From positions 73,434,001 through 73,498,000 of the forward strand of contig CM075351.1 in NCBI GenBank assembly GCA_037693485.1: a stretch of 64,000 nt of DNA, given 5' to 3'. The translations under genes were made by a program, and so were the position numbers. This DNA comes from Kitagawia praeruptora. Taxonomy: Eukaryota; Streptophyta; Magnoliopsida; Apiales; Apiaceae. This document shows, piece after piece, positions 61,401-63,680 of this stretch. The notes under the pieces were generated by a model. That model did not search any database and was not told where the DNA came from. It was given only the letters and a program-made list of their open reading frames with translations. How positions within the stretch are numbered: position 1 is the first letter of the stretch; each line of letters opens with the position of its first letter.

Positions 61401-63676
61401 AACAAGAATGTAAAGCAGCTGAGTCGTCAGTACTTCGATCAAGATCTGACTGCTCTTGAAGAGATAATCGCCCCCACTTACACTGTGTCAGGATGCTGGC
61501 GATCTTCTTCCAGGATAAAACAGCTCCGAGTTTATATGATCACAGCAACCACGAAACTCTACTTCGACTGGCACCTCAGTCGCCGGAAAAACACTAAGAC
61601 TACTACTGCAGAATTCAGAGGGAGGGAGAAGAATGTAGAGTAAAGGAGAGAATGTATGGTGTATGTAAACCAGCAACTTAGCTCTCTATTTATAGGAGAG
61701 GCTAAGTGTAACTGGTGCCACCAGCTTTAATGTAAGAAACGTAACTGCCCAATTAATAATACGAAACGGCTGTAACGTCCGAATTAATTTAATAAAACGG
61801 CTGATTTAATATATTAATCGAATATATTATCACGTCCAGGTTCATTATATATATATATATATATCGAATACATCAGTTACAAGGCCCAACTAGTCCATCC
61901 GATTTTTAGTCCAACAAATCAATTTAATAAAACGGCTGATTTAATATATTAATCGAATATATTATCACGTCCAGGTTCATTATATATATATATATATATA
62001 TCGAATACATCAGTTACAAGGCCCAACTAGTCCATCCGATTTTTAGTCCAACAAATCTGGTCCAGCCCAGCCCAACTGATAAGACAACCCAGCCCAATTG
62101 ATAAATATATTTTAATTAAAATATTAAATCAATCACAAATAAAATCCCTCGCCCAGGTCGCCTCGCGTACGCGAGACGCCGAGACATTCGCCCGAGACAT
62201 TCGCCCAAATTGCCCTTCGACCGAGCCGACCCGAGTCGAGACGTGGCGGGGCGGGCGTGTGTGTGTGCGCGTGGAGCACACAGTAACACCATGTACCATC
62301 ATACACCTTAGTAGTTGTACACTACCCATGTGTGTGATTCAATATAAAGCCAACATCCCCCTTTATTCATTTCAATGTGGGACAAAACACATTCTCATTT
62401 TTCAAGCTCTTTCAAGCTACCAACTTCAACTTCATTTCTCTATGGATTTCACTAAGAAAATTACTTAGACCCATATATGAAAATTTAAGTCCTCATAGCA
62501 AGGAATAATTTCCAAACGTTAAAAACCGGAATTAACTTCAAGAAAATAAAATAATTATGCTCCAAAAACCCCATTTTCTAACCATAAGTATACTCTGCAT
62601 ATGTATATATGTATAGCTAAACTGAGAAAATGCTTTTCCTGAAATTTATTGTTGCATACGATTCTCTAAATTGACTAGGATGTACATCTCTCCCCACTAG
62701 TCCCCGTAGCAACTATTTGTGTGTATCTGACAACACCTTGATGCCAACTGTCGAGCTTCAGTCTTCTTACTTAACTGCCCTGCTGGTTTATTGTATGAAA
62801 TTATAAATTTATATTGTATCCTAATATTTCTCTATGATATTTAATATTTTACAGGACGACTTCGACTCCTTATGTGACAAGACACAGGTAAAGTATCAGA
62901 AGTCTATGTTGAGTTATAACGAACATGGATCACCTCTTTATTTTATGACAACATAAAAGCATTTTACAGCATTTCACTAAAAATGCTGAGAACTTAATTT
63001 TTTTCCCCCACATATATATATTTGATAATAAGTTAAAACTTAAAGGTTTTTAGGTCCCGTGTAAGAATTTTATGTTTTCTGTTATGTGCAACATACACTA
63101 TCAATCCTTCAATCATGTGGTAACAATATGGTTCTGTACCAAGTTTCACTAATCGACATTGGTTGTCGATACACATGAAACAATCCCAACCATAATAGCA
63201 AACTTATTATTAGTATATTCTTTTAACACTTAGAAATCTTAAGTGTGTTATAATCTTCTACCTTTTGTGACTCATACGGACATAATTTCTACTAAAATAA
63301 AATGGACAGACTCTTCAAATATATGCCAAGTGTTTTGGAGCTAATCCTAGAACTCCAAACTAGTAGTATATTTTATCTCATGAGTGCTAAGATTCATCAT
63401 CTAAGGTGCTTTTCAGTGCAAGTGGTCTATCACTTTTCTTTTTACTTTTTTTAATTGCTAAAATTTCAATATCTAGCTGCTTGCATGACTTCAATGTGCT
63501 ACCACTCTATAGGATAGCATAATGTGGAACTACATGAGTTTTGATTTATAATGCTGGCGTAGTGTTTCATTTTTCTTTCTGTTGTCTTTCTTCTTTATTT
63601 TTCAGGTGGGAACAATTCTTGATACGATAGAGCAAGCTGTGGAAGAACAAAGTCTGGACTCTTTGCTTCCCAATAA
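22669..63676 (+). CDS. PMF1/Nnf1-like kinetochore protein gene, five exons, continues past window
   Basis: A split host gene. Exons at 22669-22760, 28715-28783, 42045-42074, 62855-62887 and 63606-63676 all have GT donors and AG acceptors, and internal junctions are phase 0 (CAG|GT three times, GAA|GT once). The conceptual product has EAFPNF, AEQERLHQLFIQ, VITSLH and a C-terminal segment with LDTIEQAVEEQSLD. This fits the PMF1/Nnf1 family: an N-terminal helix, a short block equivalent to the conserved FI.QL..SI of animal PMF1, then a (V)EE motif before the coiled coil. Nnf1 is a subunit of the MIS12 complex, which links centromeric chromatin to the outer kinetochore. The C-terminal coiled-coil exons should lie right of the window. 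Three introns hold nested transposons. Exon 1 appears frameshifted, so this may be a pseudogene or a damaged allele. Family assignment is from memory of motifs, not a search. Confidence 0.7.
22761..23163 (+). other. Intron 1, native left part
   Basis: AT-rich intron sequence between the exon 1 donor and the composite retroelement. Nothing else recognised. Bases 23164-23168 (acttt) are the left TSD. Confidence 0.7.
23169..23408 (+). repeat. Type-X LTR, left copy (240 bp)
   Basis: TGTAATATACG to GGTTATCACA. Contains a long (taa)n run (from about 23188) and three copies of gtttcttaattagagaataat. It is followed by tatggtatcagagcc, an initiator-Met-type primer binding site. Confidence 0.85.
23409..23857 (+). 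mobile_element. TRIM retrotransposon, partial (internal region plus 3' LTR)
   Basis: Internal region 23409-23625 starts with tatggtatcagagcc and ends with the polypurine tract agtgggggagtt. The LTR is 23626-23857 (tgtaacaccccag to ggttgtcaca). Compared with 27941-28621 it lacks the 5' LTR. There is no coding capacity. Confidence 0.85.
23699..27640 (+). CDS. Chromovirus (Tekay/Del-like) gag C-terminus and pol, 5'-truncated
   Basis: The frame is open from 23699, but the first 53 residues are translated TRIM LTR. Genuine sequence runs from about 23858 to 27577. It starts in the Gln-rich gag C-terminus and two Cys/His knuckles (24025-24105). Next are protease FDTGS (about 24288), RT with FIDD (25292-25303), RNase H, an HHCC finger and an integrase core with TMDF, VSDRD and GQSERT. 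The last residues after REATW come from the inverted LTR, not from pol. Gag N-terminus and start are missing. In RNase H the usual TDHKSL reads THHKSL (codon 25925-25927), so a catalytic Asp is lost. The product would be defective. Confidence 0.88.
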   Translation: MHQQIMIFWGPVVGLWITQVGGIWASLLWLIRIRNRDSTRLSKKTRDLTRVVTYHIWQPAYGQNQYGGQKQNQNQRFQQQQPRQWQGRQQGQSRYSVYGGNPNMIPVAPCATCGGHHPGRACYKQTGACFLCGSMSHRAKDCTVSRNTGGGAGGSGSGSQQNTSGRVFALTANQAAANSGTVSGTLLVGRRDAYVLFDTGSTHSVVSLSFVRHLGVLPSLLYPRMSIATPMGNSVIISDVYRECPIAVGERNCKVNLLPMEMHDFDVILGMDWLSEHRATIDCQGKRVLFGDADKPEFVYQGSQPKGEVKMISALKASKLLSKGCDGYLAFVKDTSKDEPRTEDYPVVNEFADVFPDELPGLPPQREVEFTIELVPGAEPISKAPYRMAPLELQELKVQLQEMLDRGFIRPSVSPWGAPVLFMKKKDGSMRLCIDYRELNKVTIINRYPLPRIDDLFDQLQGAIFFSKIDLRSGYHQLRVREEDIPKTAFRTRYGHYEFLVMSFGLTNAPAVFMDLMNRVFHDYLDKFVVVFIDDILIYSRSREEHEEHLRIVLEILREKKLFAKFSKCEFWLEQVAFLGHIVSSRGIELDPAKVEAITNWPRPSNVTEVRSFLGLAGYYRRFVEGFSSIALPMTQLMRKGVKFEWNDEREQSFQELKTRLVSAPILVLPSGSGGFQVYSDASKRGLGCVLMQHGKVISYASRQLKPYEVNYPTHDLELAAVVFALKIWRHYLYGETCDIFTHHKSLKYIFTQKELNMRQRRWLELLKDYDANIQYHPGKANVVADALSRKNLGSVASLITQPHLISDMERFGIELYVRGSDGSIANLRVEPNLVSRVKEAQKNDTGLEGIRSEVAEGKQKYFRVDDEGVIWLGSKLCVPADVAIREEILTEAHSSSFSIHPGSTKMYRDLKKHFWWSGMKGDIAEFVGKCLTCQQVKIDHQRPSGLLQQLDIPVWKWENITMDFVTHLPKTFRKNDVIWVVVDRLTKSAHFLPIRETTPVHELAEIFQRDIVRLHGVPVSIVSDRDTRFTSRFWKGFQQAWGTRLNFSTAYHPQTDGQSERTIQTLEDMLRACALEWTGDWDKYLYLVEFAYNNSWHASIGMPPFEALYGRRCRAPSYWDEVGEKVIEGPELVRVTNEKVEKAKASLKEARSRQKSYVDQHRKFGGFEPGDHAFLKVSPWKGVKRFGMKGKLSPRYVGPFDIIEKVGEVSYRVALPPQLSHVHNVFHVSVLRGYKYHPLHVVQYPLHKIREDLSCEEEAEAILDREERVLRKNTIPFVKVLWKNHSEREATWCDNPPITTRNLRVSNKKKMQ
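27578..27828 (-). repeat. Type-X LTR, inverted right copy (251 bp)
   Basis: Reverse complement of 23169-23408, differing mainly in the length of the taa run. The two copies form a long inverted repeat around the pol region. Confidence 0.9.
27829..27940 (-). pseudogene. Inverted polypurine tract and pol tail of element X
   Basis: On the minus strand this reads WELEESIRERYPHLF and a stop, followed by a tract containing tttttaaggggg and then the X LTR. The plus-strand pol stops matching at EREATW (27577), and this tail resumes at exactly that point, sharing the bases cttgg. It is therefore the missing 3' end of the same element, turned around. Confidence 0.85.
27941..28621 (+). mobile_element. 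TRIM retrotransposon, complete (681 bp)
   Basis: Two 232-bp LTRs (27941-28172 and 28390-28621; I saw no difference between them) flank a 217-bp internal region. That region has an initiator-Met-type primer binding site (28173-28187) and a polypurine tract (agtgggggagtt). The internal region contains a near-duplicate of about 46 bp (ggaggtggggacacgaag twice). It has no coding capacity, which defines a terminal-repeat retrotransposon in miniature. The right edge abuts the acttt TSD of the whole composite; the left edge has no TSD of its own. Confidence 0.9.
28648..28729 (+). repeat. 41-bp tandem duplication spanning the exon 2 splice acceptor
   Basis: Units 28648-28688 and 28689-28729 differ at two positions. 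Each includes ttgaag|ggatgcactgaagc, so there are two possible acceptors. Use of the first (28673) would add 41 bases and give an in-frame TGA within 13 codons. Use of the second gives exon 2. Confidence 0.92.
28715..28783 (+). CDS. Exon 2 of the Nnf1-like gene
   Basis: 69 nt, 23 codons, acceptor ttgaag at 28714, donor CAG|gtagtt at 28784. It encodes GCTEAFPNF then AEQERLHQLFIQ, the best-conserved part of the family that I can recognise here. The acceptor lies in the second copy of a 41-bp tandem duplication. Confidence 0.82.
28784..29371 (+). other. Intron 2, native left part
   Basis: AT-rich intron sequence with no ORF or repeat recognised. Bases 29372-29376 (ttatc) are the left TSD of the element that follows. 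Confidence 0.7.
29377..29673 (-). repeat. 3' LTR of the gene-capturing element
   Basis: Starts tgctatgaatt and ends ctattaca on the plus strand. Pairs with 41239-41535. Confidence 0.92.
29622..30118 (-). CDS. Chimeric ORF, 3' part: receptor kinase transmembrane segment and element tail
   Basis: Continuation of the 38739-41214 frame on the far side of the copia insertion; the frame is kept when one TSD copy is counted. It starts GAPLTSC, the cap after the last LRR. A hydrophobic helix (IVAIVAAAVILTGVGIVTIF) and a basic stop-transfer (KMRARR) follow, as in the receptor kinase. The kinase domain is missing. The tail holds FDLEDKVVL, typical of gypsy element C-termini, and ends at 29622 in the LTR. 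The open frame recorded from 30203 includes copia LTR sequence that is not part of this protein. Confidence 0.8.
30124..31683 (-). repeat. Copia 3' LTR
   Basis: Plus-strand tgaaggaatttacgg to aaacactttca. Pairs with 37179-38738. Confidence 0.95.
31684..34597 (-). pseudogene. Degenerate copia gag-pol
   Basis: Minus-strand pieces in order: gag start at 34597 (SLRSILDAHILTDPNYADWL), which stops after about 37 residues; a knuckle remnant (CFHC, then WKKNC, with the His lost) near 34430-34480; pre-integrase (33683-34132, HYRLGH); integrase pieces (33143-33412 and neighbours); RT with YVDD (32441-32698); and the RNase H region (31986-32318 and on towards 31780). Stops and frame changes separate these blocks. 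Most of gag is missing: the N-terminus joins almost directly to the knuckle. I would not expect any functional protein. Confidence 0.85.
34598..37165 (-). other. Long copia leader with dispersed CGGCTGTGGCACG repeats
   Basis: About 2.6 kb between the primer site and the gag start, AT-rich, with no ORF worth calling. It contains six copies of a 20-bp motif (next entry) and a diverged direct duplication of about 275 bp (about 34931-35205 and 35309-35582). Confidence 0.75.
34801..35482 (+). repeat. Six copies of a cggctgtggcacgaaacgac motif
   Basis: Starts at about 34801, 34909, 34991, 35083, 35371 and 35463. The last two read cggctgtagcacg. They are the most GC-rich spots in an AT-rich leader. 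Four of them belong to the two halves of the duplication. Confidence 0.9.
37179..38738 (-). repeat. Copia 5' LTR
   Basis: Same length and ends as 30124-31683. The primer binding site lies one base to its left. Confidence 0.95.
38739..41214 (-). CDS. Chimeric ORF: gag-like coiled coil, NBR1 segments, LRR receptor kinase ectodomain (5' part)
   Basis: About 825 residues before the copia insertion; the frame then runs 45 residues into the copia LTR (to 38599). Residues 1-90 are a charged coiled coil with a repeated FGEEMKEL motif, probably gag-derived. Residues 100-235 are unrecognised. Residues 235-270 match the end of the PB1 domain of plant NBR1 (NPLRITVKL). Residues 526-571 are a ZZ zinc finger (CDGC, then CSNC). 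Residues 605-677 are part of the NBR1 four-tryptophan domain (PGRYVSYWRMASPSG), with its first tryptophans missing. Residues 703-826 are leucine-rich repeats like those of the At1g12460-type receptor kinases. NBR1 UBA domains are absent. No introns interrupt it, so capture was probably from spliced RNA. Confidence 0.85.
41239..41535 (-). repeat. 5' LTR of the gene-capturing element
   Basis: Same length and ends as 29377-29673. Differs visibly by c/t in aactcagttgg and t/c in gggtttaca. Confidence 0.92.
41541..42044 (+). other. Intron 2, native right part
   Basis: T-rich intron sequence leading to the acceptor of exon 3. Nothing else recognised. Confidence 0.7.
42045..42074 (+). CDS. Exon 3 of the Nnf1-like gene (30-nt microexon)
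   Basis: Ten codons, VITSLHGNIE, between a pyrimidine-rich acceptor (gtcctctttcag) and the donor GAA|gtaact. Recognised because plant members of this family carry a VITSLHENIE-like segment between the FIQ-type block and the acidic block. Phase 0 at both ends fits exons 2 and 4. Confidence 0.75.
42075..42744 (+). other. Intron 3, native left part
   Basis: AT-rich intron sequence. No ORF or repeat recognised. TSD ataag follows at 42745-42749. Confidence 0.7.
42750..44053 (-). repeat. Copia 2 3' LTR (1,304 bp)
   Basis: tgttggatatattc to ttttctaaca on the plus strand. Contains a (ta)n run at about 43436-43468 and an unusually GC- and CpG-rich block at 43590-43745 ending in (gt)n. Confidence 0.92.
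44054..44579 (-). other. Copia 2 3' untranslated region
   Basis: About 0.5 kb between the end of pol and the 3' LTR. No ORF. The segment next to the LTR (plus-strand atcccccac) is the minus-strand polypurine tract. Confidence 0.75.
44580..46466 (-). CDS. Copia 2 pol, 3' part: integrase end, reverse transcriptase, RNase H
   Basis: 628 residues. RT carries FDTYSPVARM, MDVKTAFLHGEL and YVDD (about 45556-45570). The RNase H region has YSDASW, a TFEAEL motif and the copia C-terminal IQVRLKSIRG and NIADPLTKGL. It is in the same frame as 46539-48689 and separated from it by one TAA (46539-46541), so the listed start is only the first Met after that stop. Confidence 0.9.
   Translation of the reverse strand: MRFLVLKSDIDGIVANTIVEFRDATFFEDVYPMKTGMPQDTSNEDPAHTSSSIPDHVEKMSNVGAEPSSSSTPKEVDEPRRSKRAKVVKDFGSDFITYNVEDEPLTFRQAMDSSESRHWKGAVKSEIDSIVSNGTWELVDLPHGCSTIGCRWIFKRKLNPDGSIDKYKARLVAKGFKQKEGIDYFDTYSPVARMTTIRMLVALASVHGLIIHQMDVKTAFLHGELEEEIYMDQPEGFVASGNERKVCKLIKSIYGLKQAPRDWHKKFDETIVPFSYDINDSDKCVYTKVKGSECVILCLYVDDILLFGTNIEIINETKAFLKRHFKMKDMGEASVILGLKLTQSAEGITLSQSHCIEKSILEKYGYSQCRIASTPYDPKVALVKNTSGVPVSQLRYSQIIGSLQYLANCTRPDISYSVSKLARYTSCPNRTHWDALDRVLRYLKGTMYLSLHYRRFPGVLEGYSDASWIAKKSGSNGVTGYVFTLAGGAISWKSTKQTIVTRSTFEAELCALDATGTEAEWLHGLTSAIPVVSRPLPAFAIHCDSKTTIDKISSKKYNAKTKRHIQVRLKSIRGLVSDRIIAVEFIGTQNNIADPLTKGLEPAVVLKSRLGMGLSTHRSSSSVGTQCT
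46539..48689 (-). CDS. Copia 2 gag-pol, 5' part: gag, protease, integrase core
   Basis: I start at the ATG complementing 48687-48689 (MVNESEIP). Upstream in-frame codons to 48890 are leader and LTR. Gag is followed by a CCHC knuckle (CWSCGQVGHWSKDC, about 47826-47867) and protease DTGA (about 47633-47650). The pre-integrase finger has HARLGH and CQVC. The integrase core has HTDIC, RSDRGGEY and NGVAERKN. The frame ends at TAA 46539-46541 just after the integrase core. Confidence 0.9.
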   Translation of the reverse strand: MVNESEIPASGSSVASVGVIDWTTYSFPQPVELTGLPEKFNGGVGFSRWQKRMKLWLTVKGLWPVVEYEKPVVDQEKAESVKSYAKWAEKDGVARAAILAALTNTLFDVYSSDAYTAKLLWEKLDQTHNTDSQGLEKYSVARFLDFKLVDNKSMTEQVHEFEMIVHALKESGMDLPEKFKVMSVIEKLPKSWEEFSLSLKRQKGEITWTNLMLDISVQEQHKSKQGHVMPTEHGSSKVNVATVGQKRKAVPKKGNSNKPKNDKDKAKKPKANKPCWSCGQVGHWSKDCPTKKAKKAEGVAQANAVLGTSSGPVANMVVGEALASETNVDRYVNYNPVLFSIYLSNEWLIDTGANVHICADISLFVSYQQSHSLTVTMGNASAAQVHGVGNVDLKFPSGRVLSLTRVHHVPDMRRNIISGSQLVANGFEVSLKCNKVVLIHTGTFFGKGYLSNGLFVINAEPVLGGLFNNITPSVNCIESSNLWHARLGHLNFSALKNMMNLELIPKHTIEKNSKCQVCVSAKQIRKPFHNIVRDSDLLDLVHTDICEFGGVLTKDQFRYFITFIDDSSRYCYVYLLRHKDEALSKFIIYKTEVEKQSSKVLKRLRSDRGGEYTSNAFNEFCANNGIVHEVTPPYTPESNGVAERKNRTFKDMINSMLINSGLPKYMWGEALNTACHILNRVPLKHMDKTPYELWKSKKTSLKYLRVWGCLAKVLVP
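48728..48902 (-). repeat. Copia 2 5' LTR, left piece
   Basis: Matches the first 175 bases of 42750-44053 with a few substitutions. Interrupted by the Tat element after gcagt. Confidence 0.92.
48903..49766 (-). repeat. Tat 3' LTR
   Basis: tgttgatgagtgg to gggcacaaca on the plus strand. It includes the ORF-like stretch 49348-49650, which is repeated in the other LTR and is not a gene. Confidence 0.95.
50285..50292 (+). promoter_or_regulatory. Putative TATA box for the antisense ORF
   Basis: tatataaa, about 60-65 bases upstream of a purine-rich segment (50351-50372) that would be 5' UTR. A donor AAG|gtatga at 50427/50428 and the acceptor ttttgcag at 50838 bracket a 5'-UTR intron that ends exactly at the ATG. 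Position and neighbours suggest a real plus-strand promoter; expression is not shown. Confidence 0.55.
50839..51805 (+). CDS. Tat antisense ORF, exon 1
   Basis: ATG directly after ttttgcag; the frame runs antisense to gag-pol. The central segment (AFYKVGVYFPLHPFLKEVL, then FYGLAPLQLTPNSYRL) matches the domain catalogued as putative gypsy-type transposon protein (Transposase_28-like), found in Tat elements and in many plant annotations. It has no known enzymatic role. The exon ends TCTG|gtatga at 51805/51806 in phase 1. Unspliced, the frame would run on to 51882 with a hydrophobic tail that I take to be intron. Confidence 0.8.
51916..52679 (+). CDS. Tat antisense ORF, exon 2
   Basis: Follows a 110-bp intron (51806-51915) with acceptor tttgcag. 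Phase 1 joins in frame to give DMAPKAPSF. The product is basic, then a long coiled coil rich in Lys, Glu and Ala. The frame stops at 52679. A second frame from about 52658 (MGEMPNIDWSLLGEDVV to 52894) looks like the natural C-terminus, so a small frameshift near 52650 is likely. Confidence 0.75.
52895..54516. other. Tat non-coding region between the antisense ORF and pol
   Basis: About 1.6 kb with no supported gene. Contains the 31-bp tandem array and several shorter repeats of ggaacctg type. Confidence 0.7.
53848..53991 (+). repeat. 31-bp tandem repeat, about 4.6 copies
   Basis: Unit caggaagctacctgggactt plus about 11 bases. The first copy is diverged. It lies in the non-coding region between the antisense ORF and pol. 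Tandem arrays in this position are common in Tat elements. Confidence 0.92.
54517..57018 (-). CDS. Tat pol, 3' part: RT end, RNase H, archaeal-type RNase H, integrase
   Basis: 833 residues. Starts in the RT thumb (LNPQKCVFGV). The first RNase H follows, then a second one with LYVDGAANSSG, NNDAEYEAL and FSDSMLVV, the extra domain that defines Tat. The integrase finger has HEGVCGNHSGG and CGNCQRF. The core has WGIDLIG (about 55343-55366), ISDNG and QTEAVN. It is in the same frame as 57028-59292, with one TGA between them. Confidence 0.92.
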   Translation of the reverse strand: MKLNPQKCVFGVESGKFLGFMVNHRGIEANPAKIKALIDMRSPRTVREVQSLTGRVAALNRFISKSTDKCQEFFKAIKKGSKFEWIAECEIAFGKLKEHLGSPPLLAKPVDGETLILYLAVSEYSISAVLVREENGQQSPVYYVSKRLLDAETRYTGMEKLVYALILASRKLRPYLQAHKIEVRTSYPLRQVMHRPETSGRMLKWAVELGQFDIEYKPKTAIKAQALADFLIEFPPHVEVTGQEGPKEVVEEQTESDNCAPWWTLYVDGAANSSGAGAGIELVSPEGHKLHSSIHFAFRATNNDAEYEALIAGLKLALEMKVENIRVFSDSMLVVWQIRGGFQARGPRTDLYLRYSQELIAKFKEVKLDQIPRGKNTNADALAKLGSQRESTLLGVIPLQIQEQPSVFKEEVMDIEFPVEDSWMTPIYRYLDKGELPPSHEDARKLRYHAAKYVIYDGVLYRRGFNQPLLKCVAGEQCKYILEEIHEGVCGNHSGGNSLVMKVLRQGYYWPTIKADASKFAQACGNCQRFANFDSRPVAPIKQIVSPWPFAVWGIDLIGELPKGKGGVKYAVVAVDYFTKWAEAEPLAKITASKLTEFVFRAIVCRFGIPQKLISDNGKQFDSRELRGLCEQFGIQKAFSAVYYPQSNVQTEAVNKIIKHTLKTRLEDKKGSWPEELPGVLWSYNTTPRTTTGESPFTLAYGCEAMVPVEVGTGSLRRKHFDPENNEVNHRLYLDMIEELRADSQVKLAAYQQRVRRYYNKKVKARPFKVGDLVLRKVMPNTKVLAHGAFGANWEGPYQIKSAIWEGTYHLMDMDGNLIPRAWNAEHLKKYYQ
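57028..59292 (-). CDS. Tat pol, 5' part: zinc knuckle, protease, first half of RT
   Basis: Begins in the linker after gag. A knuckle-like CDFHDNNGHNTADC lies near 59000-59045. Protease site LVDNGSSVNLL is near 58575-58610. RT carries FPLPRIDQLVD and YVDD (about 57090-57105). The frame stops at TGA 57028-57030. Coding similarity continues without a gap on the other side, so this is a single nonsense change inside RT. Confidence 0.9.
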   Translation of the reverse strand: MEARGRDKEAQVKPEAVNPTKPVMGQVPPPASYNNNKHERPVYETFTPLVAPIDHIYAVNEKSSWFKKPFRTGPPGNKNERPYCDFHDNNGHNTADCRHLRDLIETLIRQGQLSEWVAQEGKKYRDEKTQKTQTQEPIMMEGPPKAGCIRTIIGGPHIGGSSRNAMERYTREAKERPLTSIYNLSQRSPRLFEGEDADITFTEEDASWVHHPHTDALVVEAGIGSYEVHRVLVDNGSSVNLLSYSAFKKMHFLDKDLTPTNDTLYGFTNNQVPIKGKIRLPVTLGDKPCCITQLAEFIVIEENMNYNAILGRPILKEMRVVTSIYHLTMKFPTPNGIGIVRGCQYESRECYTKALQHAAKAAKLPEPMDEVPDDFPGKNPDKITLDLRSPPLEGFVSASCRAIRIEEIIEEEPHDEIPVFRGLDTPYLLIESAPPTDKDGDVCMVEGLDEEKSRKLKHNGSNEDSQPASKRRNVMHEVQEPQEDSITEMEVDLDPRMPETMVKAGPAGETLDVKIDDKDGTKVLKIGAQLDPALKESLITFLGKNLDVFAWCHADMEGIDPRVMCHKLNIDPEKKGVRQKRRPVSGERAQALKEEVDRLLDAGLVKESFYPVWLANPVLVKKPNGKWRTCVDFTDLNKACPKDSFPLPRIDQLVDATAGHALLSFMDAYSGYNQIPMYEPDQEHTSFITDRGLYCYVCMPFGLINAGATYQRLVNMMFKDQIGHTMEVYVDDMLVKSKEAVDHVKHLEEMFGIL
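59249..60484 (-). CDS. Tat gag
   Basis: 411 residues. The N-terminal half is very charged, with a Lys run and acidic stretches. The C-terminal half is the conserved retrotransposon gag domain (KFDGTTDPIEYLSRFDTEM, then HQWFKRLP and LTEYFKRFN). The last 15 or so residues run out of the natural frame: gag overlaps the next frame by 44 bases. This is either a frameshift lesion or a translational frameshift site. It starts close to the primer-site region. Confidence 0.9.
   Translation of the reverse strand: MEKMSGNSDSEATRSERQIHEGNISPPKAPKVTKAAMMEILKTVGERLSTLEQASSKKKKKKTKKGKKSKVTPKQLNFEESENGEEVPDDGGEPKQNNGDEELENPEKNKTVSKDRTGSKEKKKTKTGGSSQKKKKDKDPSIEIIEEESMDSDEDTEESDTAESQEEEGTSKKTKAEATGEVTAEDVKKILAQLKDEKNLAVNPITASPFTKKVRKSALPRSYRPSNELKFDGTTDPIEYLSRFDTEMDVYQVKEATRCRLLAATLQGGAHQWFKRLPADSIGSWASMGKLFVTQFRASVAFAPPTNTLANIKQRPSETLTEYFKRFNAEVPKVRKASEETIKNFLIAGVKGGSDFWKALQGKEPETLADFYAQAEPFRLVEESLAELRKDPDFVRQSGSKRSRQRSPGEA
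60525..61388 (-). repeat. Tat 5' LTR
   Basis: Same length and ends as 48903-49766. Confidence 0.95.
61394..62583 (-). repeat. Copia 2 5' LTR, right piece
   Basis: Continues the LTR match after the second gcagt. Compared with the left LTR it has a 135-bp tandem duplication (61786-61920 and 61921-62056) and a shorter GC-rich block. Confidence 0.9.
62589..62854 (+). other. Intron 3, native right part
   Basis: T-rich sequence with a clear pyrimidine-rich end before exon 4. Nothing else recognised. Confidence 0.7.
62855..62887 (+). CDS. Exon 4 of the Nnf1-like gene (33-nt microexon)
   Basis: Eleven codons, DDFDSLCDKTQ, with acceptor tttacag at 62854 and donor CAG|gtaaag at 62888. Phase 0 at both ends. 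Confidence 0.78.
62888..63605 (+). other. Intron 4 (718 bp, no transposon)
   Basis: AT-rich with the long T/pyrimidine run ttctttctgttgtctttcttc before the acceptor. No inserted element recognised, unlike the three introns before it. Confidence 0.75.
63606..63676 (+). CDS. Exon 5 of the Nnf1-like gene, probable splice to beyond the window
   Basis: Starts after tttttcag (63605) and encodes VGTILDTIEQAVEEQSLDSL. Read on unspliced, it stops at TAG 63678-63680. A donor gtaggc at 63677 would splice just before the stop, leaving two bases of a codon. Because family members continue into a coiled coil after this point, I prefer the splice. The stop is the alternative. Confidence 0.75.
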
Positions 63677-63680
63677 GTAG

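Larger units (their letters stand above)
42750..62583 (-). mobile_element. Ty1/copia element 2, with a Tat element nested in its 5' LTR
   Basis: Left (3') LTR 42750-44053. The right (5') LTR is split into 48728-48902 and 61394-62583 by the Tat insertion. TSD ataag at 42745-42749 and 62584-62588. The coding region on the minus strand (44580-48689) is open except for one stop codon. The outermost base of the right LTR is C, where the left copy has A (tctaacc against tctaaca). Confidence 0.9.

Noticed and set aside
63678..63680. TAG read as the true stop of the Nnf1-like gene
   Set aside because: Not excluded, but a GT donor overlaps it and the family continues into a coiled coil, so I prefer splicing at 63677.
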